Counted from the stretch's first letter, positions 1 through 8,366 are shown. The stretch: 64,000 bases of DNA from Plantactinospora sp. BC1 (GCF_003030345.1 NZ_CP028158.1:7874001-7938000); one strand, 5' to 3'. The notes: generated by a model not told the origin, from the sequence alone. Translations and numbers: made by a program.

Positions 1-1170
1 GTCGTAGTACCGAAGACCCTGGGGCGGTCCGATGACGGTCCGGGAGCGGAGCGAATGGATCGCGGGAACGGACCGGAGCCGCTGCGGCCGGGAACTGGCC
101 GCGGCGTCCCGGAAGTCGTTGTGCATGGCGTCGAACCTGGTCGGATCGACGATCGCCTCCAACTCGTCGGTGCGGTACCTGCCCATCGAGTAACCACGGA
201 TGCTGGCCGCCATGGAGCGCCGGACAACCTCGTCGAACACCGCGTCGCCCACCTCGACGTCGAAGGCGCACGCCTGCGACAGATTGCCGATGTAGCGCTT
301 CTCGGCGTCGGTGAACCGGTTCGAGATCATGCAGCGGAGCACAGCGGTAGGGCGGTCCGACAGTGCTGACACCGCCGTCGCCGACAGGGCCACGTAAACG
401 GCCGGCGAGGTGACCGCGTTCCGGTCGGCGATCCGGTCGAACGCGCACCCGAGTGCCGGGGAGAACATCGAGGCGCGCATCCAACGCGGCTCGCGGTCGG
501 CAGGCAGCCGGCTCGGGAAGTTCGTGACATCGGCCCGCTCCACGAACCGCTTCCAGCGGCCGATCGTCCGCGCGTTCCGCAGCACGCCCGTCGGGGTGCC
601 CTCCGCCAACGCTCTCGCCACCGGTGTCAGCAGGGCCCGGTCGTCGCCGTACCGGTGGTCGCCGTTCAGCCGCGCGGTGAACTCCTCCACCAGGCGGTTA
701 CGGGCCAGTCCGTCGATCGACAGGTGCGACACCACGATCAGCAGCCAGGCGGGACGCCCCTCGACGTGCACGACGCCGAATCGCGCGGGGAGTTCGGAGT
801 CGAAGTCGAACGACCGATCGGCCAGCCGATCGAGGAGGCCATCCAGCGACTCCTCGGTGCCCTGCTCCACCACCACCTCGACCCCACCCGCCCCGACCAC
901 CTCCTGCCGGCCGGAGCCATCCGCCGAGTCGAAGTAGCGGGTCCGCAGCGCCTCGTGCTTGACGAGCATTTCCCGGATCACCGACAACACGTCGTCGAGT
1001 GAGCAGCCGGCCGGTATCTCGACCCTGAAACGGACGTTCAGATAGGTGTCGTAGGGATGGAATTTCTTGACCGCTCCCCACATCCCGAACTGGGACCATG
1101 TCATCGGCGCGACAGCGCCGGTCAGGCCCGAAAAATGCACGGTCGTCGACGTGGTTGACGAGGCATTCAT
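1..1170 (-). CDS. Stand-alone condensation-domain protein (NRPS C-domain / PapA-like acyltransferase), C-terminus outside window
   Basis: The frame is open from the ATG at 1170 to the left edge, so at least 390 residues are present and the end is missing. AGGAGG lies about 9 bases before the ATG. The N-terminus (SQFGMW) and the motif VVSHLSIDG, which keeps the second His, Asp and Gly of HHxxxDG, are those of condensation-fold acyltransferases; a later stretch, NRFTDAEKRYIGNLSQ, fits the C-terminal lobe. No adenylation or carrier domain is visible. The family forms amides or esters from carrier- or CoA-bound acyl groups. As the last visible gene of the leftward aryl-acid set it is a candidate for attaching that acid to an amine or sugar hydroxyl; this role is inferred. 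Confidence 0.8.
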   Translation of the reverse strand, partial: MNASSTTSTTVHFSGLTGAVAPMTWSQFGMWGAVKKFHPYDTYLNVRFRVEIPAGCSLDDVLSVIREMLVKHEALRTRYFDSADGSGRQEVVGAGGVEVVVEQGTEESLDGLLDRLADRSFDFDSELPARFGVVHVEGRPAWLLIVVSHLSIDGLARNRLVEEFTARLNGDHRYGDDRALLTPVARALAEGTPTGVLRNARTIGRWKRFVERADVTNFPSRLPADREPRWMRASMFSPALGCAFDRIADRNAVTSPAVYVALSATAVSALSDRPTAVLRCMISNRFTDAEKRYIGNLSQACAFDVEVGDAVFDEVVRRSMAASIRGYSMGRYRTDELEAIVDPTRFDAMHNDFRDAAASSRPQRLRSVPAIHSLRSRTVIGPPQGLRYYD

Positions 1171-1371
1171 TGTGGCTCGACCTCCTGGTGATTGGCTGCC
1201 CGGCACGCATGGTCTGGCCTCGGTGCGGATGCCCGTCGAGAGTGCGGAAAGCTTCTCTGTCAGCCGGCAGCCTTCGGTCAAAGTAGGGATCTCCCGAGCG
1301 GGAGTCAAACGTTTCCGTCTCCCGCCGGACACCTCCCGACAGGGCCGCGGTCGCCGTACGCCCCGGGACGG

Positions 1372-2541
1372 TCAGGCGCCGGTGAGGACCTCGGTGAACC
1401 GCTCGACGAGAGCGATGGCCTGGGCGGGGTTGAGGCGGGGATCGCACGCCGATCTGTATCGGGAGCGGGCCGGCCCCGGACCCAACTCCGCGCAGTTCTC
1501 CACGCATTCGGTCACCTCGTCCGGGGTCATCTCCAGATGCAGCCCACCGGGCTGGACCCGGTGCCGGTGCAGCACCGCACAGAACCGCTCGACCTCCTCG
1601 GTCATCCGCCGCATAACGCGGGTTTTCAGCCCCCGGGCCGAGCGGACGGTGTTGCCGTGCATGGGGTCGCTGAGCCACACGACGCGGGCCGCGTCCTCGC
1701 CCAGGGCGCGGACGACGGGCGGCAGCCGCTCACCGATCCGGTCGGCGCCCATCCGGACGATCAGACTCAGGCGGCCGGGTGGCCTCGTCCCGGCCAGTCG
1801 CGAGACCAACGCGGCTGCCTCGGCCGGGTCGACGCCCGGCCCGATCTTCACCCCGATCGGGTTGCTGACGCTGGCGGCGAATTCGACGTGCGGCCCGCCG
1901 ACGTCCCGGGTGCGTTCGCCGATCCAGACCGTGTGGGCCGACGAGGCGAAGACCCCGCCCCGGATCGGGTCGGGGCGTACGAGGGCGCGCTCGTACTCCA
2001 GCAGCAGCGCTTCATGGCTGGCGTACGTGGTCCGGCCCGACGCGAGGGTGCGCAGTCCGCGGGCGGCGTGCGAGTAGGCCAGCAGCAGCCGGTGCGGGTC
2101 GGGCCGCCGAGCTGCCGCTGTCGGGGTCCGGTCGTTGACCGCGTCGCCGAGATACACGGGGATCTCCACCCCGTCGTCGCCGATCTCCACCGATCGTGAA
2201 CGCGGCTTGGCGTACTGGCCCGCCAACCGTCCGACCAGAATCGGTGCCCGACCCGTACGGCGCAGGCGGCTGCCGAGTTCGTGCAGCTGCGCCGCCTTGG
2301 CGCGTACCCGCTCCGGCGCTGAGTCGGTGAACAGCTCGGCGCAGTCGCCCGCCTGTAGGACGACGCTCTCACCCCGGGTAACCGTCGCCAGTTCGTCGGT
2401 CAGCCGGGCACAGTCCTCCGCCTCCACCAGCGGCGGCAGCCGTCGCAGGCTGTGCAGTATCCCTCGCAGCACGTCCGGCCGCGACCAGATCGGCTGGTAC
2501 GGCCCGACGAGGTCCGGTACGGCGGTCATGATCTCAGGCAT
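1372..2541 (-). CDS. Short class II DAHP synthase (secondary-metabolism, PhzC-like)
   Basis: Condenses phosphoenolpyruvate and erythrose 4-phosphate to DAHP, the first shikimate-pathway step. Family motifs are clear: QAGDCAE (metal Cys), RLAGQYAKPR, SHEALLLEYERAL, SNPIGVKIGP, SDPMHGNT (metal His), GGLHLEMT (metal Glu) and CDPRLN (metal Asp). At 389 residues it is shorter than the 468-residue paralogue at 22433-23839: it lacks about 25 N-terminal residues and about 55 residues before SHEA, the region that builds allosteric helices in the Mycobacterium tuberculosis enzyme. It is therefore probably not feedback-inhibited (inference). The ATG at 2541 overlaps the chorismatase stop by 8 bases; a second ATG at 2529 is possible. 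Coupled translation with the chorismatase is likely. Confidence 0.92.
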   Translation of the reverse strand: MPEIMTAVPDLVGPYQPIWSRPDVLRGILHSLRRLPPLVEAEDCARLTDELATVTRGESVVLQAGDCAELFTDSAPERVRAKAAQLHELGSRLRRTGRAPILVGRLAGQYAKPRSRSVEIGDDGVEIPVYLGDAVNDRTPTAAARRPDPHRLLLAYSHAARGLRTLASGRTTYASHEALLLEYERALVRPDPIRGGVFASSAHTVWIGERTRDVGGPHVEFAASVSNPIGVKIGPGVDPAEAAALVSRLAGTRPPGRLSLIVRMGADRIGERLPPVVRALGEDAARVVWLSDPMHGNTVRSARGLKTRVMRRMTEEVERFCAVLHRHRVQPGGLHLEMTPDEVTECVENCAELGPGPARSRYRSACDPRLNPAQAIALVERFTEVLTGA

Positions 2542-3526
2542 CGCCGTGGTGGTCGGGAAAACGCATGTCGAGTACGCCCTCGATCTCCAGCAACAGTTCG
2601 CTCCTACAGATGTCCACGGTGAATATCTCGATGGGAACCCGGGGGCCGACGACCTCGCGAAGCCGCTGGTGCAGGTACGAGGCGTCGGGTCCGTGCCGCA
2701 CGTAGCCCTTGATCAGGCGGAACGAGTCCAGGTCCACGGTGCCGCCCGACTTCTCCGACACCTCCTTGAGGAGGATCCGGATGTTCTCCAGAGTCGTGTA
2801 GCACTGACCTTCGAGATGCCCCAGGCTCACCGACCGGTGCCCGATGATGCTCGCCGTTCCGGACAGGAAGAGCCTTTTCGACGCCGGGAGGAGTGTTGCC
2901 CGGGCGAAGCTCGGCGATCGCGGTCCGTATGTCCGAGGGTATTGGTGGGCCGGGACCTGTCGCGGATTCTCGAAGTGGAGTGCGGCACCGGTCCGCTCGG
3001 CGAGAAAATAGACCACCACGCCGCCGTCGTGCGCACCGACTCCCGTCGCTGCCGGCAGGCGGGCGGAGATGGCCGTTCCCGCGTCGTCGAACCCCTCGGC
3101 CCGGCCCTGACAGAAGTCCCGGTAGATCTCCAGACCTCGGTGGTTCGGCCGGTTGATGTCCGCGATGTAGTTCCACATCCGGACCAGATGTGGATAGTCG
3201 AGGTCGGAGATCAGCGCCAGTAGCTGCCGGTAGGCACTCCTGGTCGCATCGCGGTAGCGGTCCGAACGGGGCAACCGGAGGGCGCCGAAGAGATGTGTGC
3301 CGTCGCTGCTGTAGACGATGTCGTCGCGGCGGCCCGCCGACACCTCGGAGGTACTCGTCCATATCTCGCGGACGTGAATTCCAGGCGGGTCGCAGGTCGC
3401 CACCGCGACCGTCGGATAGCCCGCGTCCAGGTGTGGTGCCGGTGCTCGGGAGCCGAATTCGACGACCCCCATGATATGGCCGTGGTCGGCGGGAGGATCG
3501 CCCACAGAGAGGACGACATCTATCAT
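2534..3526 (-). CDS. Chorismatase (FkbO/Hyg5/XanB2 family)
   Basis: This family hydrolyses chorismate with loss of pyruvate, giving 3-hydroxybenzoate (Hyg5 type), 3- plus 4-hydroxybenzoate (XanB2 type) or a dihydroxycyclohexadiene carboxylate (FkbO type). Diagnostic stretches are LFGALRLPRSDRYRDAT, DYPHLVRMWNYIADIN, LFLSGTASIIGH and the C-terminal DICRSELLLEIEG. The full length of 330 residues is normal. Cys307 precedes Glu314 by seven residues, the spacing I recall for Cys327/Glu334 of Hyg5, which would favour 3-hydroxybenzoate; this assignment is from memory and needs alignment. The start is ATG with GGAAG upstream. It lies between the dehydroquinate dehydratase and DAHP synthase genes, so the three form a precursor-supply unit. 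Confidence 0.88.
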   Translation of the reverse strand: MIDVVLSVGDPPADHGHIMGVVEFGSRAPAPHLDAGYPTVAVATCDPPGIHVREIWTSTSEVSAGRRDDIVYSSDGTHLFGALRLPRSDRYRDATRSAYRQLLALISDLDYPHLVRMWNYIADINRPNHRGLEIYRDFCQGRAEGFDDAGTAISARLPAATGVGAHDGGVVVYFLAERTGAALHFENPRQVPAHQYPRTYGPRSPSFARATLLPASKRLFLSGTASIIGHRSVSLGHLEGQCYTTLENIRILLKEVSEKSGGTVDLDSFRLIKGYVRHGPDASYLHQRLREVVGPRVPIEIFTVDICRSELLLEIEGVLDMRFPDHHGDA

Positions 3527-3651
3527 CGGGTCACTTCCGTCACAGTCCTGTCTGTCGTGGTGTTCCGCTTGCGGGCACGTGCCGCAGCGCCGATCACCGC
3601 AGATCTGTCCCGGCCATTCGAGGGCCGGCGGTGGGTGCGGCCGGGGGCGGC

Positions 3652-4089
3652 TCAGGCAGCCGGGACGTGGGCCAGCAGGGCGCGGGCGGCGAGGCGGTAG
3701 CCGAGTGCGCCGAGGCCGACGATCACCCCGCTGGCCAGCGGGGCGAGCACGGACTCGTGCCGAAACTGTTCACGGGCCCACACGTTCGAAATGTGTACCT
3801 CGATCCACGGGCGCGGATAGCTGGCCAGTGCGTCCCGCAGGCTCCATCCGGCGACCATCAATGCGCCGGGATTCACGATCGCACCGACCGTGTCGTACGC
3901 GTCCTGCACAGCGCTCACCAGCTGGCCCTCGCACTCGTGCTGCACCCCAACTACTTTCCAGCCTCGCTCGGCCACCTCCCGACCGACGGCGGCCTCGATG
4001 TCGGCCAGCGTGTCGGTGCCGTAGATCTCGGGTTCCCGCCGCCCCAGGATGCCGAGGTTGGGTCCGTTGAGCAGAAGTAGCTCACTCAC
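3652..4089 (-). CDS. aroQ: Type II 3-dehydroquinate dehydratase (cluster copy)
   Basis: Dehydrates 3-dehydroquinate to 3-dehydroshikimate. The N-terminal LLLLNGPNLGILGRREPEIYG with the catalytic Tyr, VNPGAL, the catalytic-His segment EVHISN, and the REQFRHESV region are typical, and about 145 residues is the usual size. The usual THTS after NPGA is replaced by VAGW, a divergence often seen in pathway-specific copies. All upstream starts are GTG; I chose 4089 because GAGG sits five bases before it and the protein then begins directly at the conserved strand (GTG at 4107 or 4095 is possible). It is the first gene of the leftward unit, 125 bases before the chorismatase. Confidence 0.9.
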   Translation of the reverse strand: MSELLLLNGPNLGILGRREPEIYGTDTLADIEAAVGREVAERGWKVVGVQHECEGQLVSAVQDAYDTVGAIVNPGALMVAGWSLRDALASYPRPWIEVHISNVWAREQFRHESVLAPLASGVIVGLGALGYRLAARALLAHVPAA

Positions 4090-4107
4090 GCTCACCTCAC
4101 AGGTCAC

Positions 4108-4423
4108 AGCGTTCTGCTGCCCAACCTATGGCCGCCGGCCGGGGTGGTCGAGCTTTTGGCGAAGCCACCGCCGCGCATCGCCCGATCCAGACGATGCGAC
4201 CCGGCGAAGAGCCGAATGGGTGCGCAACTTCGGGGATTCCGCAGTTGCGCCGGCACACCGTGGATTGCCGGCAGCGGCGTCGACTTTCGAATGCGCGCCG
4301 GGCGCCGGGTACCCGGAAGGTTGCTATCGTTTTCCTCCGCCGACGGCGCCCATCCGACCCCACGGTTCCCGCTACGCCGCGCCGTGGTGGCAGGGAAACG
4401 TCCGCACGGGGGGAGGGACGGGC
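4108..4423. promoter_or_regulatory. Divergent intergenic region between the aryl-acid unit and the sugar unit
   Basis: About 320 bases separate the divergent starts at 4089 and 4424 and must hold the promoters of both units. I found no convincing StrR-type palindrome and no open frame worth calling here. A GGGGGGAGGGA ribosome-binding site precedes the ATG at 4424. Confidence 0.45.
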
Positions 4424-5950
4424 ATGAACGGTGTACCGGCCGAGGTCGCCGGCCGCGAGCCGGTCGTGGTCACCGGAACGGACGCGCGGTACGGCGAGGT
4501 GGTCCGTGGCGTCAACGCGAGGTACGTCGGCAGTCCAGAAGCGGTCTACATCGTCAATTCGACGGCGCAGGTGGCCGAGGTGGTCCAGGCGGCGGTCACC
4601 CGGGGCAAGCGGCTCACCGTGCGCAGCGGTGGCCACTGCCTGGAGGACTTCGTGTTCAACCCGGACGTCCAGGTGGTCTTGGATCTCTCCGAGATGAACC
4701 GGGTGTACTTCGACGCCGCACGCGGAGCGTTTGCCGTCGAGCCGGGCGCCACCCTGATAGACGTGTACGAGCTGCTCGACACCGCCTGGGGCGTCGCGAT
4801 CCCAGCCGGAAGCTTCTACTCGGTCGGTGCGGGCGGCCACGTCGCAGGCGGCGGATTCGGGTTTCTGTCGCGGATGCACGGCCTGGCCGTCGACCATCTG
4901 CACGCGGTCGAGGTGGTCGTGGTGGATGCCGCAGGTGTGGTACGCACCGTGGTGGCGAGTCGTGAGTACGACGATCCGTACCGGGACCTCTGGTGGGCGC
5001 ACACCGGCGGTGGTGGTGGAAACTTCGGCGTCGTCACCCGGTACTGGTTCCGCTCGCCGGGCGCCGTCGGGCAGGACCCCCGGTCGGTCCTGCCACGGCG
5101 GCCGACCGACATGCTGCTCAGCACCGTCTCCCTGCCCTGGCCCGAGATGACCCGCCAGAGGTTCGGCAGACTGCTGGAGAACTTCGGCGCCTTCCACGAG
5201 AAGCACAAGGATCCGGACTCGCCCTATCTGGCGGTGACCGGCGGCCTGGTGCTCACCCACCGGTCGGGCGGCCCGATCCGGTTGGACACCCAGGTGGACG
5301 GCGGCCACCCGGCGGCCGATCGGCTGCTGGAGGCTTACCTCGCCGAAATCCTGGAGGGTCTCGGCCCCGTCGTACGGCCCCGCGCCCGGCGGGTGTCCTG
5401 GCTGGCGCTGGTGCGACAACACGCCCGGGCGAACAGCGCCCAGAACGACCCGACACTGCGCGGAGACTTCAAGTCGGCGCTCATGCGTGCGGGCCCACCG
5501 GACCACCAGATCGACACGTTCTACCGCCATCTCACCCGGGTCGACATCGACAACCCGACCATCACCGTCTCGCTCGCCGGATTCGGCGGCCGGATCAACG
5601 CGGTGCGGCCGGAGGCCACCGCCTTCGCGCACCGGGACTGCTCACTGGCTCTGTTGTGGACGGTGCTCTGGCACGACCCCGCCGACGACGGCAGGTACGT
5701 CGACTGGAACCGCGAGTTCTACGGAGCGGTGTACGCGGAGACCGGCGGGGTTCCGGTGCCGAACTCCGTCACCGACGGCTGCTACATCAACGACCCGGAC
5801 GCCGATGTCGCCGATCCGAGGTTCAACAGGTCCGTGACCCCGTGGCACGAGCTGTACTACAAGGACAACTATCCGGGCCTGCGTGCGGCGAAGGCGAGGT
5901 GGGATCCCCGGAACGTGTTCCGGCACCGGCTGTCCGTACAGCTGCCCTGA
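4424..5950 (+). CDS. FAD-linked oxidase of the berberine-bridge-enzyme family
   Basis: The 508-residue protein has the PCMH-type FAD-binding fold and a C-terminal BBE domain (ending YYKDNYPGLRAAKARWDPRNVFRH). RSGGHCLE supplies the histidine that normally carries 8-alpha-linked FAD. In bicovalent members a Cys precedes the second FAD loop; here that loop reads AGSFYSVGAGGH, so FAD is probably attached only through His. Family members in antibiotic clusters oxidise sugar hydroxyls, aldehydes or polyketide alcohols. No signal peptide is visible. It opens the rightward unit, 65 bases before the GH13 gene, so a sugar or glycoside substrate is plausible but unproven. The start is ATG behind a strong ribosome-binding site. 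Confidence 0.88.
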   Translation: MNGVPAEVAGREPVVVTGTDARYGEVVRGVNARYVGSPEAVYIVNSTAQVAEVVQAAVTRGKRLTVRSGGHCLEDFVFNPDVQVVLDLSEMNRVYFDAARGAFAVEPGATLIDVYELLDTAWGVAIPAGSFYSVGAGGHVAGGGFGFLSRMHGLAVDHLHAVEVVVVDAAGVVRTVVASREYDDPYRDLWWAHTGGGGGNFGVVTRYWFRSPGAVGQDPRSVLPRRPTDMLLSTVSLPWPEMTRQRFGRLLENFGAFHEKHKDPDSPYLAVTGGLVLTHRSGGPIRLDTQVDGGHPAADRLLEAYLAEILEGLGPVVRPRARRVSWLALVRQHARANSAQNDPTLRGDFKSALMRAGPPDHQIDTFYRHLTRVDIDNPTITVSLAGFGGRINAVRPEATAFAHRDCSLALLWTVLWHDPADDGRYVDWNREFYGAVYAETGGVPVPNSVTDGCYINDPDADVADPRFNRSVTPWHELYYKDNYPGLRAAKARWDPRNVFRHRLSVQLP

Positions 5951-6015
5951 CCGGTGCACGCCCGAGCGGCGCTCGGCCCGTGGACCCGGTCCCCACTGAG
6001 AGGACCCGACGCTTC

Positions 6016-7599
6016 ATGTCCCAGCCCCGTGCCGCCCTGTCCTGGCTGGCGGACGCCGTGCTGTACCACATATACCCGCCGTCGTTCGCCGACTCCGACG
6101 GCGACGGCATCGGCGACCTGGCGGGAATCACCGAGCGCCTGGACCACCTGGAGTGGCTGGGGGTCGACGCGATCTGGCTCAGCCCCTGCTTCACCTCGGA
6201 GTTCGGTGACGGCGGGTACGACGTCGAGGACTACCTGACGATCGCGCCGAGGTACGGCGACAACGACGACGCGGCGGCCCTGATCGACGCCGCGCGCAGC
6301 CGGGGCATCCGGGTGATCCTCGATCTGGTGGCGGGTCACACCTCGCACCGGCACCCATGGTTCCAGGAGTCGGCGAACACTCCCGGGGATCACCGGTACA
6401 TCTGGTCGGACCGCATCGCGTCGCCGGTGCGCCAGTGGGTGCCGAACCAGGGCCGGCGGGGTGGCTTCTACCGGGCCAACTTCTATCCCATCCAGCCGGC
6501 GCTGAACTTCGGCTACGCCCGTCCCGACCCGACCGAGCCGTGGCGGCAGCCCGTCGACGCCGAAGGCCCCAGGACCAACCGGGCGGCGCTGCGCGAGATC
6601 ATGAGCTTCTGGTTCGATCGCGGCGTCTCGGGCTTCCGGATGGACATGGCCTACTCCCTGGTCAAGGACGATCCCGGCCACGTCGAGACGGCGAAGCTCT
6701 GGCGAGAGATCCGCGAGTGGATCGACCGCAGCTATCCGGGGTGCGCCCTGCTGGCGGAGTGGGGCGACCCGAAGACCTCCATTCCGGCCGGATTCCACGC
6801 CGACTTCTTCCTGCACTTCGCCGGTTCCGCGCTGCGGTCCCTGTGGGACAACAACACCGGCAGCCTCGGCCCCTGGAGCGACGGCGAGCCCTGCTATTTC
6901 GACCACGACGGCAGGGGCTCGATGCGGACGTTCCTGGAGGCATGGCAGGAGGCGGAGACGGCGACCCGCGGCTCCGGACTGGTCGGGCTGCCCACCGCCA
7001 ACCACGACTTCTCCCGGCTGACCTGCGGACCGCGTACCCGGGACATGGTCGCGCCGGCCTTCGCCCTCCAACTCACCTGGCCCACACTGCCGGTCATCTA
7101 CTACGGCGACGAGATCGGCATGCGGTACCTGCCGGGTCTGCCGGACAAGGAGGGCAGCCAGTGCGACACCCAGGCCCGGCAGGGCTCGCGCACCCCGATG
7201 CAGTGGGCTGACGGTACGAACGCCGGATTTTCCACCGCACCGGCGGCGGCGCTCTATCTGCCCGTCGACTCCGACCCGGGCCGCCCCACCGTGGCCGGCG
7301 CCCGGGCCGACGAGTCCTCGCTGCTGCACCACGTCCGGAAGCTGATCCGGCTGCGCAGACAGACACCCGCGCTCGGCAGCACCGCCCCGGTGCGGGTGCT
7401 GAATCGCGACTACCCCTTCGTCTACGCCCGGGGCGAAAGCCATCTGGTGGTCGTGAACGGTCGTGCGGAGCCGGCCAGCGCGGCGGTGGAGGTCGGCGAC
7501 GTCCGGCCGCTCGCGGTACACGGAGTCGAGGTGACCAACGGGGAAGCGCGGGCGAACGGCTTCTCCTACGGAATCTTCGAGTTTTTCCGCCGGCAGTAA
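6016..7599 (+). CDS. GH13 alpha-glucosidase / transglycosylase-like enzyme, cytoplasmic
   Basis: A 527-residue alpha-amylase-superfamily protein. Conserved regions are DLVAGHTSHRHPWF (region I, with Gly where Asn normally precedes His), GFRMDMA with the nucleophile Asp (II), LLAEWGDP with the acid Glu (III) and TANHDFSRL (IV). The start WLADAVLYHIYPPSFADSDGDG is that of the oligo-1,6-glucosidase / trehalose-synthase group; the C-terminal beta-sandwich follows residue 430. No secretion signal is present, so it acts inside the cell. Enzymes of this group hydrolyse, isomerise or transfer alpha-glucosyl units. Within the cluster it may build or trim a sugar moiety (inference). The ATG at 6016 has AGAGGA upstream. 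Confidence 0.85.
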   Translation: MSQPRAALSWLADAVLYHIYPPSFADSDGDGIGDLAGITERLDHLEWLGVDAIWLSPCFTSEFGDGGYDVEDYLTIAPRYGDNDDAAALIDAARSRGIRVILDLVAGHTSHRHPWFQESANTPGDHRYIWSDRIASPVRQWVPNQGRRGGFYRANFYPIQPALNFGYARPDPTEPWRQPVDAEGPRTNRAALREIMSFWFDRGVSGFRMDMAYSLVKDDPGHVETAKLWREIREWIDRSYPGCALLAEWGDPKTSIPAGFHADFFLHFAGSALRSLWDNNTGSLGPWSDGEPCYFDHDGRGSMRTFLEAWQEAETATRGSGLVGLPTANHDFSRLTCGPRTRDMVAPAFALQLTWPTLPVIYYGDEIGMRYLPGLPDKEGSQCDTQARQGSRTPMQWADGTNAGFSTAPAAALYLPVDSDPGRPTVAGARADESSLLHHVRKLIRLRRQTPALGSTAPVRVLNRDYPFVYARGESHLVVVNGRAEPASAAVEVGDVRPLAVHGVEVTNGEARANGFSYGIFEFFRRQ

Positions 7600-7690
7600 T
7601 TCGAGGTGGGGGCGGCGACAAAATCCACGGCCGATTCTGATGGTGTCGGATCGGGGACCGACGGCGACCGACGGCCGTACGCTGGCGCCT

Positions 7691-8251
7691 ATGACCGTCC
7701 ATCTCACTCGCATCTACACGAAGGCCGGGGACAGCGGCGCCACCCGGCTGGTCAACAACGAGCAGACGCCGAAGACCCATCCCCGAATCGCCGCGTACGC
7801 CGACGTGGACGAATGCAACGCCGCCATCGGGGTCGCGCTCGCGCTGGGGCAGCTCACCGACGAGGTACGCGCTGTGCTCCGCACGGTGCAGAACGACCTC
7901 TTCGACCTGGGCGCCGATCTGGCGAACCCGGCACCGGAACCGGGCCTGCGGGTCACCGAGGCGTACGTGCAGCGCCTGGAGGGCTGGTGCGACGACTTCA
8001 ACGGGCGGCTGTCCGCCCTCGACTCCTTCGTGCTGCCGGGTGGCACCCCGGGCGCCGCACTACTGCACGTGGCGCGCACGGTGGCCCGTCGCGCCGAGCG
8101 GGCGGCGTGGACGCTGGTCGAGGCCGATCCGGACCGCACCGAGACCCTCCCGGCGAAATATCTCAACCGGCTGTCGGATCTGCTGTTCATCCTGGCGAGA
8201 ACGGCCAACCCCCAGGGCGACGTGCTCTGGGTTCCGGGTGCGAACCGTTGA
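7691..8251 (+). CDS. Cob(I)alamin adenosyltransferase, PduO type
   Basis: Transfers the adenosyl group of ATP to Co(I) corrinoid to make adenosylcobalamin. The N-terminal RIYTKAGDSGATRL is the ATP-binding signature, YADVDECNAAIG and RTVQNDLFDLGADL follow, and LPAKYLNRLSDLLFILAR is the conserved C-terminal helix; the length of 186 residues is normal. The ATG at 7691 begins just before the signature. It sits 91 bases after the GH13 gene and in the same direction. A copy in this context suggests that a B12-dependent enzyme may exist in the part of the cluster outside the window, although it could be an unrelated resident gene. Confidence 0.9.
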   Translation: MTVHLTRIYTKAGDSGATRLVNNEQTPKTHPRIAAYADVDECNAAIGVALALGQLTDEVRAVLRTVQNDLFDLGADLANPAPEPGLRVTEAYVQRLEGWCDDFNGRLSALDSFVLPGGTPGAALLHVARTVARRAERAAWTLVEADPDRTETLPAKYLNRLSDLLFILARTANPQGDVLWVPGANR

Positions 8252-8262
8252 GGAGCCGAGGT

Positions 8263-8291
8263 GCTTAACTGCGGAATGGCGGTTGTCGAAC
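8263..8291 (+). promoter_or_regulatory. Candidate StrR-type operator upstream of the GT8 gene
   Basis: StrR-family activators are known to bind GTTCGACTG-N11-CAGTCGAAC. Here GCTTAACTG is followed by exactly 11 bases and then TTGTCGAAC, which matches 6 of 9 and 7 of 9 positions, with the inner and outer parts best conserved. It lies 76 bases before the proposed GT8 start and the StrR-family gene is at 10318-11328. This is the only good match I found in the cluster's intergenic regions. Confidence 0.5.
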
Positions 8292-8366
8292 GTACCTCGT
8301 GCTGACAACGACAGGGCGATATTCTGGCCGTGATCACACAGCGCGGCGGCGGCCCGGGGCGAACGG

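Noticed and set aside
1272-1310. CTTCGGTCA and GAGTCAAAC before the condensation-domain gene, resembling separated StrR half-sites
   Set aside because: The spacing is 21 rather than 11 bases and the matches are partial; it could be chance.
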